From NCBI RefSeq assembly GCF_933775445.1, contig NC_065876.1, positions 13,516,001 to 13,580,000 on the forward strand: a stretch of 64,000 nt of DNA, given 5' to 3'. The translations under genes and the position numbers were made by a program. Shown here piece after piece: positions 49,881 through 61,594 of this stretch (the stretch's first letter is position 1; every line of letters begins with the position of its first letter). The notes under the pieces are model-generated. The model saw nothing but the letters and a program-made list of their open reading frames with translations. It did not search any database and was not told the origin of the DNA. The stretch is from Argentina anserina. Lineage: Eukaryota > Streptophyta > Magnoliopsida > Rosales > Rosaceae.

Positions 49881-50547
49881 TGAACAATGTTTTATGAACA
49901 ACATTTAGCTGTGCTGAACTCGTCACCTGATATTTTATGTATCATTTTCTAAGCATTTATCGTGCTATTAGGTGACTGACGAAACGAGTGAGGAAATTAC
50001 TTTCAGGGTCGTGGAAGTTGCACGCAGGAAAGAAGGTGAGTAAAATCTCACTTATTTACGAATCTACCCTTGCGGTGATTCAAGATTTTGCAAGAGTTTT
50101 TAATATTGAATTACGACACGTATACAATATAGTGGATTACATATATATCGTATAAATGGTAATAAGTACATATATATATATATATAATTTGCTATATTAT
50201 ATACTGTTATGAATTCATTATAATTGGTCATTTCGAATGACGAGAATTAAATATTGAGCATGTGATTTGATTTTTCTACAATATGAGGTGTGATTATTGT
50301 ACGTGGTTTTAACATAAGTTTGTTAAAATGTTTTGTCTTCGGACGAGTTTTGTCTTCGGACGAGTTTTTGTCTTCGGACGTGTTTATGAAATATGACATG
50401 TATATGATATAATGGATATATATATTGTATAAATGGTAAATATGTACATATATATATAGTTTGCTATATAATATACTGTTATGATTTTATCGTGATTTAT
50501 GTCATTTCGATGACGAGATTTAAATATCGAGCATGTGATTTTGATTT

Positions 50548-50830
50548 GTACAATATGATGTGAGATTATTGTACGTGATTTTAACATTGAGTTTGTTAAA
50601 ATGTTGATTTGTCTTCGGACATGATTTTTGGTACAATATGATGTGAGATTATTGTACGTGATTTTAACATTGAGATTGTTAAAATGTTGATTTGTCTTCG
50701 GACATGATTTTTGGTACAATATGATGTGAGATTATTGTACGTGATTTTAACATTGAGATTGTTAAAATGTTGATTTGTCTTCGGACGTGATTTGGTACAA
50801 TATGATGTGAGATTATTGTACGTGTTTGGC
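50548..50830 (+). repeat. About 78 bp tandem repeat in the unit A LTR
   Basis: Three to four copies of a unit containing GATTATTGTACGTGATTTTA and TTGTCTTCGGAC. LTRs at 18804-24890 and 20859-23906 have one or two copies of the same unit. The TCTTCGGAC word inside is the one amplified separately at 2425-2670. Confidence 0.8.
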
Positions 50831-51554
50831 AAGTCGGAACCTAGCCTTTGGCCGGGTGAAAGTTACGATACAGTTAGAGCTCTAGTCTGTCTGCCATAGT
50901 ACTGCATGTGAGGTAACGGGTGGTTATCTGCTCATGGGTACTCAGATTGTTTTGGATGTTGGGTAGCGGGTGGCAGATGTGTACGAGCGTTCTTGGTACC
51001 CGTATTATAAATGCATTTGGGTAACCAGAAGGGTTACTTAATTTCTCATGAGCGCTTCTTTTCATATTTTTTTGGGACAACCAGATGGGCCGTCCATTGA
51101 CTCATGAGTGCATTTATATTTGTTTGATTTGTGGATTTTCGTATATATATTAATATGCGAGTTATATTTTCATTTTACTCATACGAGCTGTAAAGCTTAC
51201 CGGGTTTGTGTTTACAATCCCGGTGCACCAATTCGATGGTGTAGTGGATAACTCCGCAGGTGTGGATTAGCGGGAATTGACGGACCGCTCAGAGGACTTG
51301 AGGTTATTTATCTCCAACTTGTGTGTGGATTTTGTGTGAGTATCTTGTGAGTTTGTTGTGAGGATTACGCAATTCCATTTGTTATAATATTGAATTATAA
51401 TTTGGGTTGTAATAATCGGTTTAACTGAGTTGTATTTTGAACTCAGAGATGATCCGCTGTGGCATTTTAAATGATTTCGATTCGTTGAAATTGTTTGGTG
51501 TTTAACGACTTTGAAATTTTGAGTTTTTAAGCTTGAAATTTTAGGGTCGTTACA

Positions 51555-54500
51555 GTTGGTATCAGAGCCTAAGTGTGTATTTGGCGATTATCAATATCAT
51601 CCGGGAGCGATGATCCGACTGCAGGCGGGCACCCATCACATGCTCCTCGGTATTGATATGTCGTCGGGTACGCGAGAGTGTTAGGAGCCATACCTTATGG
51701 TTTGGTCCTGTAGAGAGTATTGTGACGATACTCCGATGATTCACCTTCTGAAATTTCATGATTGATATTAGTTGGATCTATTTTGTCGAATTCGAGACTT
51801 CACATGTATGACTGAGTGTTGATTGTTGAATGGTGATGAATTTGGAAAAAGGGCCGTGAACAGGGCCGAGGACGGACGAGAGGTCGCGGCCGAGGTATGG
51901 TTGCAGGCCGAGTCCGCAATGTGGAGAACCTTTACGAGGAAGCTGCTCCACGGGCAGAACAGGTTGACCCTGCTGCTGTCGTTAGAGACGACGATAGTCG
52001 TGTGTTAAGTTGATCAAGGACTTTAATCGTCTGTCAACGTCTTATTTCATAAAGGCTTGGATCATATGGTAGTGGACCACTGGATCGAGGACATCATAAT
52101 CTACTTTGAGATGATTGAGTACCCTAAGGAAGAGAAGAAGATGATATCGACACTTATTAGTGATAGTTAGGTAGAGGAGATGGTATGATTGACTTCTACA
52201 TCTATGAGAAACTCTTTATGTGTCACTTCGCATTTGGAGTGTTCCTCGAATTGGAGACAATGAAAGGCTTGTCCTATTGTGATTGGAAGTGGAGAGTTCT
52301 CTGCTTATTTGATCGTGATTCCGGATCATACCTATGATGTGATCATAGGAATTGATTGGTTGAGTACGCAGTACATGGTGATTGATTGTTTTGACATGGT
52401 GGGTTCATTCGTAGACCCAGGAAACCAGAGTTTCGTATCTTTGACTCGAGGCGGATAATGCCATGAGAGCTTGAGTCATGGCATATGTTGAGTATGTGGA
52501 TCTGAAGTAGCTATCACAGACATCGTTGTGATATCAGAGTAAAGCGAGACGTTTCAGGAGATACTGTGTTATAGCCCCTATAACGAAGACGCCGTATGGA
52601 TGGGGCAAATGAATTCAATGACTTAATGACTGGTGCGATCAGCTTAGAGAGGCTACAATACTCTCTGAGTTTGACATGCGATCCAGATACTTGAATGTTA
52701 ATAGGTTTCAGTATATAGTTTTCTATCAGGGCAGAGAACTATCAAGGAGTCTTGATAGAGAGCGTTGACCCTATATTGAGGGATGTTCAGTGTTTAAATG
52801 TTGAGGACTAGATTTTAGTTATGCAACTAATCTAAGTTGAAGCCTAACAAGGTTGAGATATTATGTTCAGGTAAGAGATGTGTAGAGCATAGGTTGGAGG
52901 TGGTTAACGAAAATTTTCGTGACTAGCATCTCTAACGCTATTGGTAACAGAGTGGTAGGGCGTATGATACGTCCATAAAGTGGTAATACAATTATTGAAT
53001 TGAGATTCACATTTTGTCGACGTGACATTCCATACTTGTTTTGGTTCGGCTATAGACAATTGATGTTACGCATTGTTCTTGGCTGAGCAAGAAATATAAG
53101 GTGATGGAGAAATCTCAATGTGGCGATATGAATTAATTATTTGCTAGATGAGCATTTAAATAAGAACGCTGGTCTTTCAGGATTTATTTATTTTGGTGTT
53201 GGGGATTGGAACTTCACAATGCCACAGGTCCAAATGAGACGCAATGGCGGTGAAGTAACTCTATTGAAGGTAAGGTATGAGATGACCTTAGCTTAATGAT
53301 GTTTTAACGAATTGGTCGTGACAAGTACCTTCTAACTGGTAAAGAAAGGGTTGAGGACTAAATTTTCTTTTCAAGTGCAAGTGGCGTTAATGTTGAAGAC
53401 TTAGAGGTTCTTTTCCTCTATGCATCAGATTGTTTATTGTTGGATAAGGAGAAGTTGACTGAAGTGTTCAACAAGGGATAAATTTTACAATAAAGAGTAC
53501 CCAATTATATTACTGCTTGCAGAGAAGTTATTTTGGCCGAATGCGTTGGCCATGAGAGTTCTTAATGAAAGTAAAGAAACAACTGTTTAGAGTGGTGGTA
53601 TAGCGATCATTTTGGGTTAGTTTTGAGGAGATGGTGTACCTAATATCGGGTTCTGTTGAAGTAATTACTAAACTTATTAGTACTACAACGGTGGGAGAAA
53701 CCAATATCTTAGATGATGCACTGGAGCATTTGTGTGGAACCGTATGTCATGCATTTGAGGCATGTATGAACCAGGGGGTAAAGTATATCTCAGTTGTGGT
53801 CGTGTTGGATTTTGCGCTGTAAAGTTCACCTAATTTTTATGTTCCACCGTTGTGAGATAAATACCTTCTTTGTCTGAACCCCAAATTGTGGCATACCACT
53901 CATGGAAGCAAGAAGTTGTAATTAATTTTCGACGGTAAGTTTTGGTGAGTGTGATGGGATGCGTGATGCGTCACTCTTGTGGTGGCGGTAGAGGTTCTCT
54001 ACTGCCTTGTGCGTATATTAGTCGATTCTCTGGTGAAATTTTTGAGAGTAATTCTTAATCCAAGGTGGTGTTCTGTGGTGGTTGTGAACTCAATGAGATA
54101 AGATTTCTTTATCGTGTTGCCGATACAAATATGGTACTTGAGTGGGTATCATGCACGACAACTTTTTATGGTTATAATAAGATGATCATGAAAGGAGATT
54201 ATTTTGTTGATTGGAAAGAATGGTAGGTTCGTTATTCTAGCGATGCATTGTGGTGAAGTCATGAAGGTATTGTCGTGATAAAGCACGTTTATTTGAAAAC
54301 CACTATGTGTGATGAAAGTAGTAGGCATGTGTTAATCATTGATTTGACTCATGTTAGATGTTGAGAGTTTTGACCATGCTTAGTGGTAGGAGCTAACTCA
54401 TGACGTGAGGATAGTCTGTCAAATCGCAAGAGAGTGGTGAACTAGACAAAAGAGGGCGTCGACGCCTCCATGCTGAAAACATCATTATGTTTCGGGAGGA

Positions 54501-54811
54501 TGATTATATTTTGAGTAGCTCACATTCGACTATTATTGTTAGGATATGTGACAGATTGTCTGATGGAGGAAGTTTGAGGTAACGAAAGATAGGTTGAGAG
54601 CTTGTATGCTGGATTTTAAGGTAGCTGTCAAATCATTTGAGATTGATTGAGTTCGCCTACAACGACAGTTACCCTTCCAGCATCGGCATGGTACCCTATG
54701 AGGCACTTAAGGTAGACCATGTCGATCACCTATCTGTTGGGCCAAAGTTGGGTGTAGTGAGATTTGACAAGAAAGAAAAGTTGGCCGAGGTATGTTGGGC
54801 CTTTGAGATTC
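51555..54811 (+). pseudogene. Internal region of non-autonomous unit A
   Basis: It starts with a primer-binding site (51557-51569). Coding traces follow the gag-pol order: a [17 protein letters not shown] N-terminus (about 51905-51955), a gag stretch (WIED..YFEMIEY, 52083-52120), a protease-side stretch (ELETMK..., 52245-52400) and an integrase C-terminal piece ([17 protein letters not shown], about 54639-54700). Between about 52600 and 54600 there is almost no recognisable pol. The interior is 3.3 kb against about 4.8 kb in the intact element, with many stops. It ends abruptly in integrase at about 54811, where inverted unit B begins. Confidence 0.8.
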
Positions 54812-55338
54812 TGTGTGGTTGTCGCCGGAGTGCAAGGCGTAGCCCAAAAGATGGAGCTCGTCGAGCCCGTCAGTTTGATAGGTGGCACGACACGAGGCGA
54901 CGTCGGATGGTGGAGAAATCGGCCGGAGAATGTTTTTGGGTCGGGTGAACAGTACCCCGATCTGATTTTTAGAAAAAATCTGATTTTCTGATTTTTAATC
55001 TCCTCACCTTCCTTTTATACTATTTCCAAAATCAGAAACGAACTTCCGACGTTAATAACTTTTGCATCCGACGTCCGATTCGAACGCATGACGTGTCCAC
55101 GGATTCGTATCGATGAGCTCTACGACTTTTGTGCAGGAAGTTTTTGCAACCGAGCGACGGAATAAAAGTCGATCTATACGTTGCGGTAACATTACGTTTT
55201 CTAATTAAACGATCCGAGAACGTTTCCGTTTTCGTTTCGAAATGTCGCAAACCTCCAATTGTCGTCTTGAATTAATTTCAAAAGTTTAACACTTTGAAAA
55301 TACTCGACATTTAGTTTCTAAAAATTCGGGTTATTACA
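54812..55338 (-). mobile_element. Truncated 3' LTR of unit B
   Basis: About 527 bases matching, inversely, the first part of the unit A LTR (37858-38410). It ends TTATTACA at 55338. The outer part of the LTR is missing and the break at about 54812 is fused to unit A's integrase remnant. TATA-like TATAAAAGG on the minus strand near 55013. Confidence 0.85.
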
Positions 55339-58300
55339 TTCTACCCCCCTTAAAAGGAATTTCGTCCCGAAATTCAAGTTCACTTAATAAACAACTGTGG
55401 GTATCCCGTCTTCATATCCGACCCTAGCTTCCATGATGCATCACCTTCATCATGATGGCTCTACAATACCTTGACTAGCTCCACTTCCTTCCTCCAAAGC
55501 TTCTTTGTGGATCTATTCAAAATACAAACCGGCTCAAAACACAAGTGGTATTTTCCTTCACCTCAATGGTGTTATGATCGATCACATATGCGACACATCA
55601 GGATCATACTTCCTCAACATGGAAATGTAGAAGACGTTGTGAACGTCCGACATGCTAGTAGGCAAGGCTAGTTTTCCCACCTTCTCGAGAATCTCAAAGG
55701 CCCAACATACCTCGGCCAACTTTTATTTCTTGTCAAATCTCACTACACCCAACTTTGGCCCAACAGATAGGTGATCGACATGGTCTACCTTAAGTGCCTC
55801 ATAGGGTACCATGCCGATGCTGGAAGGGTAACTGTCGTTGTAGGCGAACTCAATCAATCTCAAATGATTTCACAGCTACCTTAAAATCCAGCATACAAGC
55901 TCTCAACCTATCTTCCGTTACCTCAAACTTCCTCCATCAGACAATCTGTCACATGTCCTAACAATAATAGTCGCATGTGAGCTACTCAAAATATAATCAT
56001 CCTCCCGAAACATAATGATGTTTTCAGCATGGAGGCGTCGACGTCCTCTTTTGTCTAGTTCACCACTCTCTTGCGATTTGACAGACTATCCTCACGTCAT
56101 GAGTTAGCTCCTACCACTAAGCATGGTCAAAACTCTCAACATCTAACATGAGTCAAATCAATGATTAACACATGCCTACTACTTTCATCACACATAGTGG
56201 TTTTCAAATAAACGTGCTTTATCACGACAATACCTTCATGACTTCACCACAATGCATCGCTAGAATAACGAACCTACCATTCCTTCCAATCAACAAAATA
56301 ATCTCATTTCATGATCATCTTATTATAACCATAAAAAGTTGTCGTGCATGATACCCACTCAAGTACCATATTTGTATCGGCAACACGATAAAGAAATCTT
56401 AACTCATTGAGTTCACAACCACCATAGAACACCACCTTGGATTAAGAATTACTCTAAAAAAAATTCACCAGAGAATCGACTAATATACGCACAAGGCAGT
56501 AGAGAACCTCTACCGCCACCACAAGAGTAACGCATCACGCATCCCATCACACTCACCAAAACTTACCGTCGAAAATTAATTACAGCTTCCTGCTTCCATG
56601 AGTGGTATGCCACAATTTGGGGTTCAAACAAAGAATGTATTTATCTCCCAACGGTGGAACATGAAAAATTAGGTGAACTTTACAGCGCAAAATCCAACAC
56701 GACCACAACCGAGATATACTTTACCCCTGGTTCATACATGCCTCAAATGCATGACATACGGTCCCACACAAATGCCCCAGTGCATCATCTAAGATATTGG
56801 TTCCTCCCACCGTTGTAGTACTAATAAGTTTAGTAATTACTTCAACAGAACCCGATATTAGGTCTACCATCTCCTCAAAACTAACCCAAAATGATCGTTA
56901 TACCACCACTCTAAACAGTTGTTTCTTTACTTTCATTAAGAACCCTCATGGCCAACGCATTCGGCCAAAATAACTTCTCTGCAAGCAGTAATATAATTGA
57001 TTACTCTTTATCGTAAAATTTATCTCTTGTTGAACACTTCAGTCAACTTCGCCTTATCCAACAATAAACAATCTGATGCATAGAGGGAAAAAAAACTCTA
57101 AGTCTCCAACACTAACACCATTTGCACTTGAAAAGAAGATTTAGTCCTCAACCATTTCTTTACCAGTTAGAAGGTACTTGTCACGACCAATTCGTTAAAA
57201 CACCACTAAGCTAAGGTCATCTCATACCTTACCTTCAATAGAGTTACTTCACCGCCATTGCGTCTCATTTGGACCAGTGGGATTGTTCAGTTCCAATCCC
57301 CAACACCAAAATAAATAAATCCTGAAAGACCAGCGTTTTCATTTAAATGCTCATCTAGCAAATAATTAATTCATATCGCCACATTGAGATTTCTCCATCA
57401 CCTTATATTTCTTGCTCAGCCAAGAACAATGCGTAACATCAATTGTCTATAGCCGAACCAAAACAAGTTTGGAATGTCACGTCGACAAAATGTGAATCTC
57501 AATTCAATAATTGTATTACCACTTTATGGACGTATCATACGCCCTACCACTCTGTTACCAATAGCGTTAGAGATGCTAGTCACGAAAATTTTCGTTAACC
57601 ACCTCCAACCTATGGTCTACACATCTCTTACCTGAACATAATATCTCAACCTTGTTAGGCTTCAACTTAGATTAGTTGCATAACTAAAATCTAGTCCTTA
57701 ACATTTAAACACTGAACATCCCTCAATATAGGGTCAACGCTCTCTATCAAGACTCCTTGATAGTTCTCTGCCCTGATAGGAAACTATATACTCAAACCTG
57801 TTAGTATTCCAGTATTTGGATCGCATGTCAAACTCAGAGAGTATTGTAGCCTCTCTAAGCTGATCGCACTAGTCATTAAGTCTTTGAATTCATTTGTCCC
57901 ATCCATACGGCGTCTTCGTTATAGGGGCTATAACACAGTATCTCCTGAAACGTCTCACTTTACTCTGATATCACAACGATGTCTGTGATAGCTACTTCAG
58001 ATCCACATACTCAACATATGCCATGACTCAAACTCTCATGACATTATCCGCCTCGAGTCAAAGATACGAAACTCTGGTTTCCTGGGTCTACGAATGAACC
58101 CACCATGTCAAAACAATCAATCACCGTGTACTGCGTACTCAACCAATCAATTCCTATGATCACATCATAGGTGTGATCCGGAATCACGATCAAATAAGCA
58201 GAGAACTCTCCACTTCCAATCACAATAGGACAAGCCTTTCATTATCTCAAATTCGAGCAACACTCCAAATGCGAAGTGACACATAAAGAGTTTCTCATAG

Positions 58301-58947
58301 ATGTAGGAGTCAATCCTACCATCTCCTCTACCGAACTATCACTAATAAGTGTCGATATCATCTTCTTCTCTCTCAGGGTACTCAATCATCTCAAAATAGA
58401 TTATGATGCCCTCGATCCAGTGGTCCACTACCATATGATCCAGGCCTCTATGAAATAAGACGTTGACAGACGATTAAAGTCCTTGATCAACTTAACACAC
58501 GAGTATCGTCGTCTCTAACGACAGCAGCAGGGTCAACCTGTTCTGCCTGTGGAGCAGCCTCCTCCTAAAGGTTCTCCACATTGCGGACTCGGCCTGCAAC
58601 CCTACCTCGGCTGCGACCTCTCGTCCGTCCTCGGCCATGTTCATGGCCCTTTTCCAAATTCATCACCATTCAACAATTAACACTCAGTCATACATGTGAA
58701 GTCTCGAATTCGACAAAATAGATCCAACCAATATCAATCATGAAATTTCAGAAGAATGTGAATCATCGGAGTATCGTCACAATACTCTCTACAGGACCAA
58801 ACCATAAGATATGGCTCCTAACACTCTCGCGTACCCGGCGACATATCAATACAGAGGAGCATGTGATGGGTGCCCGCCTGCAGTCGGATCATCGCTCCCG
58901 GATGATATTGATAATCACCAAATACACACTTAGGCTCTGATACCAAC
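55339..58947 (-). pseudogene. Internal region of non-autonomous unit B
   Basis: A polypurine tract (55339-55357) and primer-binding site (58933-58945) bound it. 55692-58947 is the inverse of 51555-54811 at roughly 94% identity by eye, with the same missing coding blocks and conserved filler. 55339-55691 is chromodomain-side and integrase-tail sequence that unit A lost. No frame is intact. Confidence 0.82.
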
Positions 58948-61594
58948 TGTAACGACCCCAAAATTTCAAGCTTAAAAACTCAAAATTTCAAAGTCGTTAA
59001 ACACCAAACAATCTCGATGAAATCGAAATCATTTAAAATGGCACAGCGGATCATCTCTGAGTTCAAAATACAACTCAGTCAAACTGATTATTACAACCAA
59101 ATTATAATTCAACATTATAACAAATGGAAATGTATAATCCTCACAACAACCTAACAAGATAGTCACACAAAATCCTCACATAAGCTGGAGATAAATAACT
59201 TCAAGTCCTCTGAGTGGTCCGTCAATTCCCGCTAATCCACACCTGCGGAGTTACCGACTACACCATCGAATTGGTGCACCGGGATTGTAAACACAAACCC
59301 GGTAAGCTTTACAGCTCGTATGAGTAAAATGAAAATATATAACCCGCATATCAATATATACGAAAATTCACAAATCAAACAAATATAAATGCACTCATGA
59401 GTCAGTGGACGACCCATCTGGTTGTCCCAAAGAAATATGAAATAAAACGCTCATGAGAAATTAAGTAACCCTTCTGGTTACCCAAATGCATTTATATTAC
59501 GGGTACCAAGAACGCTGGTACACATCTGTTACCCCTCTCGTAATACACCGCCGACGTTGGATAGCCACCCGCTACCCAACATCCAAAACAATCTGAGTAC
59601 CCATGAGCAGACAACCACCCGTTACCTCACATGCAGTACTAAGGCAGACAGACTAGAGCTCTAACTGTATCGTAACTTTCGCCCGGCCAAAGGCTAGGTT
59701 CCGACTTGCCAAACACGTACAATAATCTCACATCATATTGTACCAAACATCACGTCCGAAGACAAATCAACATTTTAACAATCTCAATGTTAAAAATCAC
59801 GTACAATAATCTCACATCATATTGTACAAATCAAAATCACAATAAAATCATAACAGTATATTATATAGCAAACTATATATATATATACGTATTTATCTAC
59901 CATTTGTACGATATATATATATATATAATTCATTATATCTTATACATGTTATAATTTATATTCACGTCCGAAGACAAACGTTAAACAATCTCCATATTAA
60001 ACTCACATGCTTATCATCGAATTAACATAATCCAGATGAATTCATAACAGTATATAATATAGCAAATTATATATATATGTACTTATTACCATTTATACAA
60101 TATATATAGAATCCATTATATTGTATACATGTCGTATTTCAATATTAAAAACTCTTGCAAATATCTTAGAATCACCGCAAGGGTAGATTCGTAAATATGT
60201 GAGATTTTACTCACATTTTCAACTCGAGCGTAATTCCGCAATTACCGAAGATTATTCCTTTCCTTGATTTATTGATCACCTTGAAAAGATAAGAAAACAA
60301 TTTAGAAACGTTTCGTAAACCTTTAAATGCCGAAACAGTAATAATCGGTTACTGTTCAGCAATTTTCGGTTTTACGAAGTTACTATTCACTGTTACTATT
60401 CACAGTACTGTTCATGTATTACTGTACAAATACACAATTAATACGTATTTCTGTACGTATACATACTGTTTACGTATTTCTGTACATATACAAATTATTT
60501 AAATGTAAATACAATCTCAGTAAATAAAATTTACTAATTACCTTTTTACAAATTACTTTTTATAATTACTGAAAGTAATTTATATTTACATTTACCGTAC
60601 GTAAAATTTAATTTACATTTACCGTACGTAAAATTTAATTTACATTTACCGTACGTAAAATTTAATTTACATTTACCGTACGTAAATAAAATTTACAATT
60701 TACATTGACCATACATAGTAAATTACCAAAATACCCTTCTCGGAATCACTGTTCACGCCGCCGCACGTGGCGGCGCGTGGGGTACACGCGCCACCCGCTG
60801 GCAGGCTGCGCGTGACGCTCACACGCCACTCACTGTGGCAGCGCGTGAGGCACACGCGCCGAGCCCAGGGACGGCGCGTAGCACGCCACCGCCGCCCCAT
60901 TTCTCTCCCTCCTCCTTCTCTCCGTCCCTGCACGGCCTAAGGCCACCTCCTGACCACCTCACGTACTCCCACGCGCCGCCTAAGGCGGCGGTGCTCAACC
61001 TTCCTCCAACACCTCCGATCCTCCCCCAAAAACTTCTCAATCCAATCAAAATCATCACACAATCATCACAACCATGAATTGAATGCAACCTTACCTAGAT
61101 CGGAGCTCAAAACGTATTGGAAACGATCGATTCGTCGACGGGCTTCTCACAGGATCCTCAATCGTCGATCCGACTCCTTGGCGACGAAACGACGCACGGG
61201 GTGCTCAAGGGTGGTAGCTGAGGGTCTTGCGATGTCCCAGGGAGCGACGGTGAGGTGCACGACGGCTCGGAGGCGGAGATCGCGGCGTGATGTCGAGGAA
61301 GGCTCGGGGCGAGAGGGAGGACTCTTCGAGGCGGGACATAGCGGCGCGAGCTCAGGGTTTGGTGCGGAGGGCCGCGCGGTCCTTTTGGGCTAGGCGGTGT
61401 GGCCTACGGTGGGTCGGTCAGCGAGATCGCCGGTGAGGCTTGAGGGAGAGGGAGGGGAATCGGGGAGAGGCGAGAGAGAAGAGAGAGAACGAGGGAAAAG
61501 AGAGAATGAGGCGCGGGGTAAGGGTTTCCAGAAATGGAAACCCTAACTCCAAAAATTTTCTATTTATACCCGTTTCTTAAATCGGAAACCAACT
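58948..61594 (-). mobile_element. 5' LTR of unit B, cut at its outer end
   Basis: It begins TGTAACGACCCC next to the primer-binding site. It holds the double stem-loop (59259-59303), two hairpin-repeat units (60438-60500), four copies of a 26 bp TTTACCGTACGTAAA unit (60590-60690) and a GC-rich block (60750-61000). The outer end stops at AACTTC near 61594, about 250 bases short of the family terminus, at the junction with a CACTA remnant. Its variable region resembles the solo LTR at 543-3426, not its own partner LTR at 54812-55338. Confidence 0.82.
60590..60690. repeat. 26 bp tandem repeat in the unit B LTR
   Basis: Four nearly perfect copies of a unit containing the palindrome TTTACCGTACGTAAA. 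Other LTRs have one to two diverged copies. Confidence 0.85.

Larger units (their letters stand above)
37858..51554 (+). mobile_element. 5' LTR of non-autonomous unit A, split by a younger element
   Basis: The LTR runs 37858-38634 and resumes at 49531-51554, about 2.8 kb without the insertion. It starts TGTAATAACCC and ends GGGTCGTTACA. It has a TATA box near 38177 and the double stem-loop at 51199-51243. It lacks the 28 bp hairpin array. Instead it has short repeats of CAGTAACTGTGAACAGTG (49660-49880) and a tandem repeat of about 78 bp (50548-50830). The break point carries GATTT on both sides. Confidence 0.88.

Noticed and set aside
51557..51569. Possible tRNA-Met gene fragment.
   Set aside because: Only the 13 base primer-binding complement is present, at the usual place beside an LTR. 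No cloverleaf.
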